A stretch of 64,000 nt of DNA, from assembly GCA_001544655.2 (NCBI GenBank), contig FCOD02000002.1, positions 372,001-436,000 on the forward strand, read 5' to 3'. The stretch comes from Caballeronia turbans (GTDB taxonomy: Bacteria; Pseudomonadota; Gammaproteobacteria; Burkholderiales; Burkholderiaceae). Shown here in pieces: positions 46,590 to 54,596 of the stretch (positions are counted from its first letter, which is position 1; every line of letters begins with the position of its first letter). Position numbers and translations under genes: made by a program. Below the pieces are notes generated by a model, which made no database searches, had not been told where the DNA came from, and saw only the letters and a program-made list of their open reading frames with translations.

Positions 46590-47743
46590 GCGAGAAGTCC
46601 GAGCCGTCCGATACCGCATCGGCGCGGACGCCGTCGGCGCCACCGTCACCCGCTCCGCCGCCGCCACCGGCCGACGATCCGTCGGGCAGGACGGTGAAGT
46701 GGGTCGTCGCTTTGATCGTCGTGAGCCTGATCTGGTATCTGCTTGCCGACCGCATCACGCCCTATACGCAGCAGGCGCGCGTGCAGGCCTATGTGGTGCC
46801 CGTGGCCGCGGAAGTATCGGGTCGGGTGACGCGCGTGCTGGTGCGTGACAATCAAGAGGTCAACGCGGGCGACGTGCTCTTCGAGATCGAAGGCGAGCAA
46901 TATCGCATCGCCGCCGACCGTGCGCGGGCCGATCTCGAAACCATGCGCCGCCAGATCGGCGCGAGCACGGCTGCCATCGATTCGGCGCGTGCGTCATTGC
47001 GTGCGGCCATCGCAAACGAGGTCAAGGCGCGGCAGGACAGCGAGCGGCTCGAAAGGCTGTATCGCGAGGACGAGGGCACGATCTCGCTGCGGCGTCTCGA
47101 AGTGGCGCGAGCGACGTACGAGCAAGCGCAAAGTCAGGTTGTCGCGGCGCGTGCGGAAGTCGAGCGTGCGCGCGAACAGCAGGGCGGAATCGAGGCGGAG
47201 AACGCGCAGTTGCGCAGCGCCGCCGCAGCGCTCGAGAGGGCCGAACTCGATCTCGCCAACACGCGCATCAGGGCGCGCACCGGCGGCGTCATTACCGATC
47301 TCGGCACCGAAGTCGGCCAGTTCGCCTCGGCAGGCAAGGCGGTGATGACGCTCATTGCAATCCGCGACGTGTGGATCAGCGCGGACATGACCGAAAACAA
47401 TCTCGGCCGCCTCAGGCCCGGCACACCGGTGTCTATCGTGCTGGATGCGCTCCCGGGCAAAGTTTTCAAAGGGCGGATTCGCAGCATCGGGTTCGGTGTG
47501 AGCGTGGGGCAGAGCACGCCACCCGGCAGTCTGCCTAGTGTGCAGACAAGCCGCGATTGGCTGCGACCGGCTCAGCGCTTCCCCGTGATCGTCGAGTTCG
47601 ATAAGGACGAGCGCGCGCGCCTGAGCAACATGCGTGTGGGCGGGCAGGCCGAGGTGATGGCGTTTCCGAGCGAAGGCAATCCGCTCAATCCGCTCGGTCG
47701 CATTTTCCTGCGTGCGATGAGCTGGCTGGCCTACGTCTATTGA
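46586..47743 (+). CDS. HlyD-family membrane fusion protein (AaeA/EmrA-like)
   Basis: A 385-residue periplasmic adaptor. A Pro-rich cytoplasmic start (1-33) precedes one membrane helix (VVALIVVSLIWYLLAD), a lipoyl half (VSGRVTRVLVRDNQEVNAGDVLFEIE), a long coiled-coil hairpin (about 105-220), the second lipoyl half (RARTGGVITDLGTEVGQFASAGKAVMTL) and a beta barrel. It links the inner-membrane DUF2955 protein to the outer-membrane channel. Confidence 0.9.
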   Translation: MSEKSEPSDTASARTPSAPPSPAPPPPPADDPSGRTVKWVVALIVVSLIWYLLADRITPYTQQARVQAYVVPVAAEVSGRVTRVLVRDNQEVNAGDVLFEIEGEQYRIAADRARADLETMRRQIGASTAAIDSARASLRAAIANEVKARQDSERLERLYREDEGTISLRRLEVARATYEQAQSQVVAARAEVERAREQQGGIEAENAQLRSAAAALERAELDLANTRIRARTGGVITDLGTEVGQFASAGKAVMTLIAIRDVWISADMTENNLGRLRPGTPVSIVLDALPGKVFKGRIRSIGFGVSVGQSTPPGSLPSVQTSRDWLRPAQRFPVIVEFDKDERARLSNMRVGGQAEVMAFPSEGNPLNPLGRIFLRAMSWLAYVY

Positions 47744-47750
47744 TGACGCC

Positions 47751-48782
47751 ATGGAAAACAGGCTCCCGCTTCGAGATGGTCGTACGCTGCGCATGGCGAC
47801 GGGGACGGCGTTGTGCCTCGCGATCAGTTTCGCGCTGGATTTCCCGGTTCCCGTGATCGCGCCGGTGTTCGCGGTCTTTCTGCTCGCGACACAGAACCGG
47901 CCGCTTTCGTTCAAGGCAGCCGCGATGTTGGCGCTGATCGTGATGCTGACCACCGGCAGCGGCCTGCTGCTCGTTCCGCTGCTTCGACATTACGCGCTTG
48001 CCGGCGTGATGCTCGTCGGCCTGTTGCTATTCCTTGCGTTCCTCTACGGGGTACGTGGGGGCAACAATCTGGTCGCGACCTTTCTGGTGGCGGGGCTCAC
48101 GATGATCTCCGCGGCCGGCACGGCCGACTTCCAGGTGGGCGTAACGGTGGTCGGCGCGCTGGTGAAGGGGTTGCTGCTCGCCTTGCTGGTGTCCGCGCTC
48201 ATGCACGGCCTGTTTCCCGAGCCAGCGAGCGCGCAGCCACCGCCTGCGGCGAGGGCCGTGTCCTCCGGTCAGGCGAGACGCATTGCGCTGCGCGCCGCGC
48301 TCGTGGTCATGCCAGCGTACCTTCTCGCATTGACCGATCCGACAAGCTATATGCCGATCATCATGAAGTCAGTCAGCCTCGGCAGACAGAGCTGCACGAC
48401 GACCGCGCGTGGGGCGGCGCGCGATCTCATCGGCTCGACACTGCTCGGTGGACTGCTCGCGATCATATTTTGGTTCGCGCTGAAACTCTCCGTGCACCTT
48501 TGGATGTTCTTCCTATGGATGCTGCTGTTCGGTTTGATGGTCGGGCGCAGGCTCTATGGCATAAGGATGACGCGCTACTCGCCGGGCGTCTGGGTGAACG
48601 GCCTCGTCACGATGATCATCCTGCTCGGCCAGTCAGTGCAGGACAGCATCGCGGGCAAAGACGTCTATGCCGCGTTCGCGGTGCGCATGGGGCTTTTTCT
48701 CGCGGTTTCCTTTTATGCGTGCTTGATGCTGCTGGTTTTCGATCGGCCGCGCAGCCTTCGTTGGCAATCCGACGCAAACTAG
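47751..48782 (+). CDS. DUF2955 inner-membrane protein of efflux system (FUSC/AaeB-like)
   Basis: A 343-residue protein with about 10 membrane segments in two halves, typical of the DUF2955/FUSC group. Visible are MATGTALCLAISFALDFPVP, VFLLATQNRPLSFKAA, YGVRGGNNLVATFLVAG, and in the second half TTARGAARDLIGSTLLGGLL. It starts 7 bases after the HlyD gene. By analogy with AaeAB it may move aromatic carboxylic acids or other organic anions; that role is inference. It is the last gene of the operon. Confidence 0.85.
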   Translation: MENRLPLRDGRTLRMATGTALCLAISFALDFPVPVIAPVFAVFLLATQNRPLSFKAAAMLALIVMLTTGSGLLLVPLLRHYALAGVMLVGLLLFLAFLYGVRGGNNLVATFLVAGLTMISAAGTADFQVGVTVVGALVKGLLLALLVSALMHGLFPEPASAQPPPAARAVSSGQARRIALRAALVVMPAYLLALTDPTSYMPIIMKSVSLGRQSCTTTARGAARDLIGSTLLGGLLAIIFWFALKLSVHLWMFFLWMLLFGLMVGRRLYGIRMTRYSPGVWVNGLVTMIILLGQSVQDSIAGKDVYAAFAVRMGLFLAVSFYACLMLLVFDRPRSLRWQSDAN

Positions 48783-48834
48783 CGCTTCCGATGCGGGCCC
48801 ACGCAAAGAGAATGCTCGCATCGGCCCCATGGAC

Positions 48835-48979
48835 GCATGCCCGGACGTCAGCGGCTTGCGCATGAGCGGCTTGTCGACGGGAAAAGTCATGCCCGCTGAG
48901 AAATGGTTGCACGCGTGCCGCCATGCACGAGCGCATCATCGCTCAGGCAGCATGTTTCGGACGGCGTTGCGCCGCGCGT
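48835..48979 (-). pseudogene. Relic of a second phosphoketolase gene and its leader
   Basis: On the reverse strand, bases 48926-48835 translate as WRHACNHFSAGM then TFPVDKPLMRKPL, matching [11 protein letters not shown] and [13 protein letters not shown] of the intact phosphoketolase. Just upstream, 48950-48979 matches 38580-38608 of the intact gene leader almost base for base (GCATGT, then CGGCGTTGCGCCGCGC). About 100 bases of N-terminal coding sequence between them and the rest of the gene are gone. It is a degraded duplicate, not a working gene. Confidence 0.8.
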
Positions 48980-49021
48980 GAAATGCAGGCCAGTTGTCGT
49001 CAGTGGGCGCGTCTCGCGTAG

Positions 49022-49279
49022 TCAGTATTTGATGTCTCTTGCAGCTTGACGCCCGTGCTGCTTTGTCTGCCGCTTGTCGTGTCGGCAATGCGCGTTTGCT
49101 TGCTGATTGGCGGCGCGGCAGTCCTGCTTGGTGTGCCGGGCGTTCTGGCGCGTATCCTGACGGACGTCGCGGCCGGCGCGACGTTGTTGCGCCTGCTCCG
49201 TTGCAAAAGACACGTCCGGCCAGGAGCAGACGAGCATGCCAGTGAGCAACGCGATCAGCCTGAGTTTGCGAGCGAGCAT
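49022..49279 (-). CDS. Small exported basic protein rich in Arg/Gln/Asp
   Basis: An 85-residue protein with a signal peptide (MLARKLRLIALLTGMLVCSW...VSFA) and a highly charged mature part with repeating QDTRQNARHTKQDCRAANQ and HDKRQTKQHGRQAARDIKY segments. Two cysteines (DCRAAN and HCRHDK) could pair. I recognise the pattern from unnamed Burkholderiales proteins but know no function. The start is ATG 49279; the frame continues upstream without a binding site. It neighbours other charged exported proteins. Confidence 0.65.
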   Translation of the reverse strand: MLARKLRLIALLTGMLVCSWPDVSFATEQAQQRRAGRDVRQDTRQNARHTKQDCRAANQQANAHCRHDKRQTKQHGRQAARDIKY

Positions 49280-49873
49280 GATGTGAGTTCCGGACGACGA
49301 GTCGAGACATCTTGGATGTGGTGTGTGCATCAAGATAGCGGCATCCTCGACCGTTGTGAATCGACTTTTGCAACGACGACGCTTGGCGATCGGTGGCACG
49401 ACAATTCGATCGGTTAAAAAAAAATCGAAATGCCGCCGGGCAGGCGGGGTTATCGCGCAATATAACTTCGGAAGCCGGACCGGATTCCAGTGGGGAGCGG
49501 CTTTCGCGCTTTGTCCAGGACGAAGGAAGGTCGACGACCCGGTCGTGTCGCAAGTTCACGACGTCTCCACCACGCTGGAAGGCAACGGTACGTCGGCTAC
49601 GAGTACAGTCACGTCGGCGACGTGCCCTCTACACGGTGCGTGCACCTCTGTGAATACGAGCGCATGGTTTAATGCGCGACATTTTCCTTCTTGTTGTTTC
49701 GGGCACGCGCGACGGCTTTCTTGAATTCACGAACGCGTTCGCATACTGTGAGCAGAGCAGAGTGCGGTTTTTATCGCGTTGTCGTTCCTGGAAATGTTTG
49801 CGCGGAGAGGAACGGCCGGCACACCTCGGATCTCCGTGAAGAAGTTGGTGGCAGTCAACGAGAGGAGGCAGTC
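49280..49873. other. 594-base gap holding the shared promoter element
   Basis: Apart from the element at 49721-49758 and an A run (AAAAAAAAATC near 49420), I see no supported feature. Several open frames cross it, but none has a ribosome binding site or recognisable composition. It may be another degraded part of the duplicated block. Confidence 0.5.
49721..49758 (+). promoter_or_regulatory. Shared promoter element, copy 2 (upstream of small exported protein)
   Basis: TTGAATTCAC-N6-GTTCGCATACTGTGA, then CA and AGC, identical in order and spacing to 39946-39983. It lies 115 bases before the 49874 start. The flanks beyond 38 bases differ between copies, so selection on the element is likely. 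Confidence 0.65.
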
Positions 49874-50134
49874 ATGAATCGTCTCAACGGAGCTGTAGTG
49901 CTGATGTCGATCGCGCTCGCAACGAATGCGTGGGCACAAACCGATCAGGGCGCGGCTCAACCTGCGAATAACGACGAAATCGTCAAGATGCGAATGGAAA
50001 TCTCCGCAGCCAACAAAAAATATAATCAGAAAGTCGCAGCGGCCAAGAAAGTCTTCGAGCACAAGAAGGCGGAAGCCGCCAAAGAGCGCGACGCGGCGAT
50101 CGCAGCAGCACATGGCGGTGCGAGCGCGCAATGA
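49874..50134 (+). CDS. Small exported Lys/Ala/Glu-rich helical protein
   Basis: An 86-residue protein with a cleavable signal peptide (1-22, ending AWAQT) and a helical, Lys/Ala/Glu-rich mature part (AANKKYNQKVAAAKKVFEHK, then KAEAAKERDAAIAAA) likely to form a coiled coil. ATG 49874 follows GAGGAGG by eight bases. It precedes the second DUF3300 gene by 66 bases and carries the shared promoter element. Function is unknown. Confidence 0.75.
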   Translation: MNRLNGAVVLMSIALATNAWAQTDQGAAQPANNDEIVKMRMEISAANKKYNQKVAAAKKVFEHKKAEAAKERDAAIAAAHGGASAQ

Positions 50135-50200
50135 CCGCTTGCGTCGAACGAGATTTGCAATCTGATGTTCTTCGGAACTGAGACACGCGCGGTATAGCCA

Positions 50201-51490
50201 ATGTCGGTGGTGCTGGACATGCGTGAGTGCTTTAGCGTGATCGTGATCGCATCCGCGCTGTGCGCAGGCGGGTGCGCAGTCCCTCAGACGCCGCCGGAAA
50301 GCGGTGCGCAAACGGTCGCTCCGACACCTGTCGCAAGCGGTACGCAAACCATGGCTCAGGCGTCGGAGGCAGGACCTGCGCCACCGGTAGCGATGGATTC
50401 GGGTTCGCTGGACAAGCTCGTCGGTCCGATCGCACTCTATCCCGATGACCTCGTCGCGATCATTCTTCCGGCATCGACTTATCCGGTGGAAGTAGTGCAG
50501 GCAGACCGGTTCCTTGATCGCAGAAAAACCGAGAAGGACTTGCCGGTCAACGAAGCATGGCAGGACCCGATCAAGGCGCTGCTGAATTACCCCGAAGTGC
50601 TGAAGAAAATGAGCAACGACCTCGACTGGACCGTGGCGCTCGGCGAAGCGGTGGTCGCGGATCAAAGCGCCGTGCTGCAGGCCGTGCAGCGTTTCCGACG
50701 TCAGACCCAGTCAGTGGGAAATCTCAAGACGGATGACAAGCAGACGGTGGTGGTCGAGAAGGAAGTCATCAAGATTGTTCCGTCGAATCCCGAAGTCATC
50801 TACGTGCCTCAGTACAACCCGTCGACGGTTGTCATCAGCAGCCCGACGCCGGTATATAGCTACTGGCCGGCGCCTTATCCGGTCTACTACTATCCCTACG
50901 CGCCGGGGGCGGCGTTCGCGACCGGCCTTATCTGGGGCGCGGCGATCACTGCGGCGTGGCACGGCGGGCATTACGAAGCGAACTACAGCGGCGGCAACAA
51001 CACGATCAACATCAACCGCGAAGGCAATGTCAACCGGGCCGAGGTCAAGAACGAGCTGAGCAATCGCGCTGCGAACCGCTCGGCGAACGGAAGCTCTGCG
51101 TCTCAGGGCTCGACCCAATGGCGCTCGGAAAAGAAGCCCGGACAGGTGTCGGGTGCCAGCACACGCGCATCGGCCCAGCGCGTGGGCGACGCTCCGACTC
51201 GCGCCAGCGGCGGCAACTTCGGCGCGGCGGGCGGCGAACGCGCTGGCGCGCGCGCCCCGACGGCCGCGCAGTCGCCACGCGCACAGAGCGCCGGCAACCT
51301 TCAGGGACGGGGTGGCGACGCGTTCAGCGGCTACGGGTCCGCCCAGGGCGCCAGAGCGGACAGCACGCGCGGCGCAGCGAGCCGGCAGTCTATGTCGGGC
51401 GGGCCGGGTGGGCGCAATTTTCAGGGTGGCGGCTTTTCGGGCGGTGCGCGCGGTGGATTCGGCGGGGGCGGCCGCGTCGGCCGCCGATAG
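50201..51490 (+). CDS. DUF3300 family envelope protein with Gly/Arg-rich tail, copy 2
   Basis: A 429-residue paralogue of the gene at 34489-36060. The leader ends in a weak lipobox (AGGC, Cys25). The DUF3300 domain (about 70-240) has LVGPIALYPDDLVAIILPAS, YPEVLKKMSNDLDWTVALGE, AVQRFRRQTQSVGNL and NPEVIYVPQYNPSTVV, each aligning with copy 1. A Tyr/Pro-rich segment, a membrane-like GAAFATGLIWGAAITAAW and a Ser/Ala/Arg-rich disordered tail ending in Gly/Arg repeats follow. Start could also be ATG 50219. It lies 10 bases before the second DUF2950 gene. Confidence 0.83.
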   Translation: MSVVLDMRECFSVIVIASALCAGGCAVPQTPPESGAQTVAPTPVASGTQTMAQASEAGPAPPVAMDSGSLDKLVGPIALYPDDLVAIILPASTYPVEVVQADRFLDRRKTEKDLPVNEAWQDPIKALLNYPEVLKKMSNDLDWTVALGEAVVADQSAVLQAVQRFRRQTQSVGNLKTDDKQTVVVEKEVIKIVPSNPEVIYVPQYNPSTVVISSPTPVYSYWPAPYPVYYYPYAPGAAFATGLIWGAAITAAWHGGHYEANYSGGNNTININREGNVNRAEVKNELSNRAANRSANGSSASQGSTQWRSEKKPGQVSGASTRASAQRVGDAPTRASGGNFGAAGGERAGARAPTAAQSPRAQSAGNLQGRGGDAFSGYGSAQGARADSTRGAASRQSMSGGPGGRNFQGGGFSGGARGGFGGGGRVGRR

Positions 51491-51500
51491 GAGACGTTTC

Positions 51501-52415
51501 GTGAATATCTTGTCCCGCCGGTTCGTCGCATGCTCAGTTGTCGCAATGCTCACCGTTCCTCTGGGTGCTCTCGCCGCCGGGTCGCAGCAGACCTTCAAAA
51601 CGCCGGACGAAGCGGTCAGTGCACTGGAACAGGCGCTCAAGTCGAACGACGACGCCGCACTCATCGCCATCTTCGGCGATGCGCACAAGGAACTCGTCGT
51701 GACGCCGGATGAAGCCGAGAACCGCGAGCTGCGCGCCAACGCGCTCGCTGAGTTCAATGCGTATCACATGCTGGAGGAAACGGCGCCGGACCGCCGCATC
51801 CTGCGTATCGGTGATGAAGCGTGGCCCATGCCGATTCCACTCGTTCGCACGCAGGGCGCGTGGCGCTTCGCAACCGAAGAGGGCGAGCAGGAAGTGCTGG
51901 ATCGGCGCATCGGCGCGAACGAGCGCGAGGCCATCAAGGTGATGCGCGCGTATGTCGATGCGCAACGCGAGTACGCGACGCGCGACCGCGTGGGCGACGG
52001 CGTGCTGCAATACGCGCGCAAGCTCGGCAGCACGCCAGGCAAGCGTGACGGGCTGTATTGGCCGGCGGATGAATCGAAGGGTGAAGAGCCGAGTCCGTTC
52101 GGGCCGCTGATCGCAGCAAGCGCGAACTATCTCAAGGATCGAAACCCAGGCGATGCATATCACGGATATTACTTCCGCATTCTCACGCGACAGGGAAAGC
52201 ACGCGCCGGGCGGCCCTTTCAACTACATCATCAACGGGCGCATGCTGGCCGGCTTCGCGATGGCCGCGTACCCCGCGCAGTATGGCGCAAGCGGCGTGAT
52301 GACTTTCGTCGTCAACAACAACGGCGTCGTGTATCAAAAGAATCGCGGCCCATCGGCACAGCCGCTAACCGAGTTCGATCCCGATGCGTCCTGGACCCGC
52401 GTCGAGGAGCCTTGA
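51501..52415 (+). CDS. DUF2950 family exported protein, copy 2
   Basis: A 304-residue paralogue of 33563-34477, with signal peptide (1-26, ending ALAAG) and matching blocks FKTPDEAVSALEQALKSNDD, KRDGLYWPADESKGEEPSPF, YHGYYFRILTRQGKHAPGG and MAAYPAQYGASGVMTFVV. Translation starts at GTG 51501 after AGGAGACG; the frame upstream lies within the DUF3300 gene. The two copies have the same length, gene order and spacing, which shows a duplicated operon. Confidence 0.85.
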   Translation: MNILSRRFVACSVVAMLTVPLGALAAGSQQTFKTPDEAVSALEQALKSNDDAALIAIFGDAHKELVVTPDEAENRELRANALAEFNAYHMLEETAPDRRILRIGDEAWPMPIPLVRTQGAWRFATEEGEQEVLDRRIGANEREAIKVMRAYVDAQREYATRDRVGDGVLQYARKLGSTPGKRDGLYWPADESKGEEPSPFGPLIAASANYLKDRNPGDAYHGYYFRILTRQGKHAPGGPFNYIINGRMLAGFAMAAYPAQYGASGVMTFVVNNNGVVYQKNRGPSAQPLTEFDPDASWTRVEEP

Positions 52416-52526
52416 TGGACGAGCTAGCGCACCCTGCTTCGAAGGCCGCTCATCGAAAACAAAAAAGTGTCGCGATGAATGCCAAAAGCGTCAGTGCGGA
52501 CTGCGCCAGGACGAGTGACGATTAAA

Positions 52527-52552
52527 GGCGATCGGCCAGCGGCACGATCGCC
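52527..52552. terminator. Bidirectional terminator between convergent genes
   Basis: GGCGATCG (52527-52534) and CGATCGCC (52545-52552) form a perfect 8-bp stem with a 10-base loop. A T-rich run follows on the plus strand (ATCATTTT) and TTTAAT on the reverse strand, so it can serve both the DUF2950 gene and the gene ending at 52562. Confidence 0.75.
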
Positions 52553-52561
52553 CATCATTTT

Positions 52562-53050
52562 CTATTGCTTCTTTGCGGCGTCGACTTTGGCTTCCGCCGC
52601 CTTTTTGTTAGCGTCGTTTTGCGCTTCGACCTTTTTCTCGTCGGCCTTCGCTTGTGCTACGTTCGCATCGTTTGCGGCGTCGTGCTTCTTTCTGTCAGCT
52701 TTGCTCTGGGCCTGCTGCATTTTTTTATTGGCCTTGGCTTGCGCGTTCGCCGCATCATGTCGAGCGCCGGACGCCTCGGCGGGCGTGGTCGCCTTGGCGC
52801 CTTTGGCGGCCTTCTTGTCGGCGTCGGCCTGAGCAGACGCTTTGTCTTCATTAGCTGAGGCCTGCGCCTTCTCGGCATCGGTCTGTGCCTCCGCCTTCTT
52901 CTTGTTCGCGGTGGCCTGCGCTTCCATCTTCTCACTGTTTGCCTTCAGCTGAGGTTTTTGCGCATCGTTAGCGTCTGCCGCCGCCGCCGTTTGTTCGAAA
53001 ACAGTAGTGGCTAGCAATGCGGATGCGATGACAGCTATTAACTTTTTCAT
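52562..53050 (-). CDS. Exported Lys/Ala/Asp-rich coiled-coil protein
   Basis: A 162-residue protein with a signal peptide (MKKLIAVIASALLATTVFEQ, ending AAAAD) and a mature part made almost only of Ala, Lys, Asp, Glu and Gln. Short repeats such as ANKKKAEAQ, DADKKAAK and ANDANVAQAKADEKKVEAQ suggest one long coiled coil. ATG 53050 follows AGGAG by eight bases. It resembles histone-like or Lpp/TolA-like alanine-lysine proteins in composition only; I do not assign a function. Confidence 0.78.
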   Translation of the reverse strand: MKKLIAVIASALLATTVFEQTAAAADANDAQKPQLKANSEKMEAQATANKKKAEAQTDAEKAQASANEDKASAQADADKKAAKGAKATTPAEASGARHDAANAQAKANKKMQQAQSKADRKKHDAANDANVAQAKADEKKVEAQNDANKKAAEAKVDAAKKQ

Positions 53051-53432
53051 GATTGCAATCTCCTGTACGTCTATTTTTAAAGGCAAACTTGCGGCACTCT
53101 CGAAGCCGCGATTCCCGGCTGAGCCATAGCAAATTGGCGACTTCCAGCTCGAATCCGATATCGCGACGACTAAAGGAAATCGAAATCCGTCGCCGCCCTT
53201 TATTGCGCAAAAAATGTTCCGCTCGCCTTCGTTATTGTTGCGTGCTCTTGCGGCCCGACGATAGTGAATCTCATCTTGCCGAAATGAGAACCGTTGAGCG
53301 TCCATTGCAGCTCCGCCAAATCTCGCGGCAAGGCTCGTGCTAACCAACATTGGAGGAACTGCCGTGCAAATCAAATAGTCATTCGCAGGCGACGTTTAAA
53401 CCTGTCCGCCCAGCGATGTGGAAGGAGGAAAA
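53051..53432. other. 382-base divergent gap
   Basis: This region separates the coiled-coil gene from the gene at 53433 and must hold both promoters. It has AT-rich patches near 53070 and 53210 but no dyad or repeat I can support, and no copy of the 38-base element found elsewhere in this island. Confidence 0.45.
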
Positions 53433-53828
53433 GTGGCCAGAACTTTAATAGCGAAGTTCTCGAGCGCGGGAGCGGCAGAACATGCGTCAGAGAAACTGAT
53501 GCTGGGCTATGGAAGCGAAGTGCATGAACTGGATTCAATCAGGCTAGCGCGTTACATTGCGAGCACTGAGTACTGCACGGAACGCGACACTGGCTGCATG
53601 GAAGACCACGCAACCTTTGCCGCTCATGGCGAAGATCTAGGACTGTATCCTTCTCTTGCGCCGCATTACGAGTCATTCGGTGCGGCTGCGCTCAAGCACG
53701 AAGCGTCGTCGGTTTCGCGCTTGCTCTTTACACTAATCGTGATCGTCGAGGACGCCGCCGGGACGGCCCGCATTAAGGAAGCACTTGCTGATGCTCTTGT
53801 CGTCGAGTCTTCTGCTGAAAAAATCTGA
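53433..53828 (+). CDS. Small cytoplasmic protein of unknown function
   Basis: A 131-residue acidic protein starting at GTG 53433, five bases after GGAGG. It opens ARTLIAKFSSAGAAEHASEKL and ends LFTLIVIVEDAAGTARIKEALADA, with no signal peptide. The N-terminal part resembles short domains seen in proteins that sense envelope stress, such as general-stress 17M-type folds, but the match is weak. It converges on a PRC-barrel gene. Function is unknown. Confidence 0.65.
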   Translation: MARTLIAKFSSAGAAEHASEKLMLGYGSEVHELDSIRLARYIASTEYCTERDTGCMEDHATFAAHGEDLGLYPSLAPHYESFGAAALKHEASSVSRLLFTLIVIVEDAAGTARIKEALADALVVESSAEKI

Positions 53829-53847
53829 CGAGCGGTGCAGTTCGACC

Positions 53848-53870
53848 CGGCGACGCCTAAGGCGCCGCCG
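53848..53870. terminator. Hairpin between convergent genes
   Basis: CGGCGACGCC and GGCGCCGCCG pair in nine of ten positions around a TAA loop, between the stops at 53828 and 53889. No T run is present. Confidence 0.5.
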
Positions 53871-53888
53871 ATCCTGGAAGGTTATCGT

Positions 53889-54347
53889 TTAGAACGCCGG
53901 CGGAACGTCGCGATATGTTGCATCGTCGCGCTCCAGGCGCTGCCAATATGGCGGCCGGCCATAGTAGCGATGGATCGAATCCGCCCACGAACGGTCCGCC
54001 ATCGAGGGCCAACCGTCCTTGTCGAATCCCGGCGCATTCCTCACCTGTTCAGTAGTCGCCGCTATCCGGAAGCATTTGTTGTCGGTGTCGAGCGTCAAAG
54101 CGCTCCACGGAACCGCCAGCAGCTTATCTCCGATACCGAGGAAGCCGCCGCTCGAGAGAACCGCGTAGGCGACGCGACCAGAAGCGACGTCGAGCATGAT
54201 CTCTTTGATCTTGCCCACATCGTCCCCATCGGAACTCAGCACGTTATTTCCATCCAGCGTGCTCGCGGCCATGACGTCCGGGCCCGGACCATCTGCCGTT
54301 GCCGCGCCTTTGCCAACGATGTTCATATGGTTTGTATCGACTGACAT
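53889..54347 (-). CDS. PRC-barrel domain protein
   Basis: A 152-residue soluble protein. The PRC barrel occupies about residues 22-100: VMAASTLDGNNVLSSDGDDVG, KIKEIMLDVASGRVAYAVLS, SGGFLGIGDKLLAVPWSALT. The C-terminal segment DRSWADSIHRYYGRPPYW is Tyr/Trp-rich. Stand-alone PRC proteins occur in stress-induced sets with BON and CBS proteins. ATG 54347 follows GGGAGA. It ends 41 bases from the converging gene. Confidence 0.85.
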   Translation of the reverse strand: MSVDTNHMNIVGKGAATADGPGPDVMAASTLDGNNVLSSDGDDVGKIKEIMLDVASGRVAYAVLSSGGFLGIGDKLLAVPWSALTLDTDNKCFRIAATTEQVRNAPGFDKDGWPSMADRSWADSIHRYYGRPPYWQRLERDDATYRDVPPAF

Positions 54348-54596
54348 GATGTGTCTCCCACAAAGAAGCCGAATCGCTCTCGGCTTGTCTGGGCTCGCGC
54401 AAAGAACGTTCCGGCGCGCGATGCAGTCTGATCGTCGTTCATTGAGTTCATAAAGGCCTGCAGATAAGCTTTTTTCCGCCCCAGGGCGCGTTCGCTGTCG
54501 GGATGGAACGCACAGTCGAGAAGCGAGCTCCTGGCGATGCTCCCGAACGGTCGTGTGCAACGCCTGGGGGAACGTCTGGGGGAACGTCGCCGCGCC

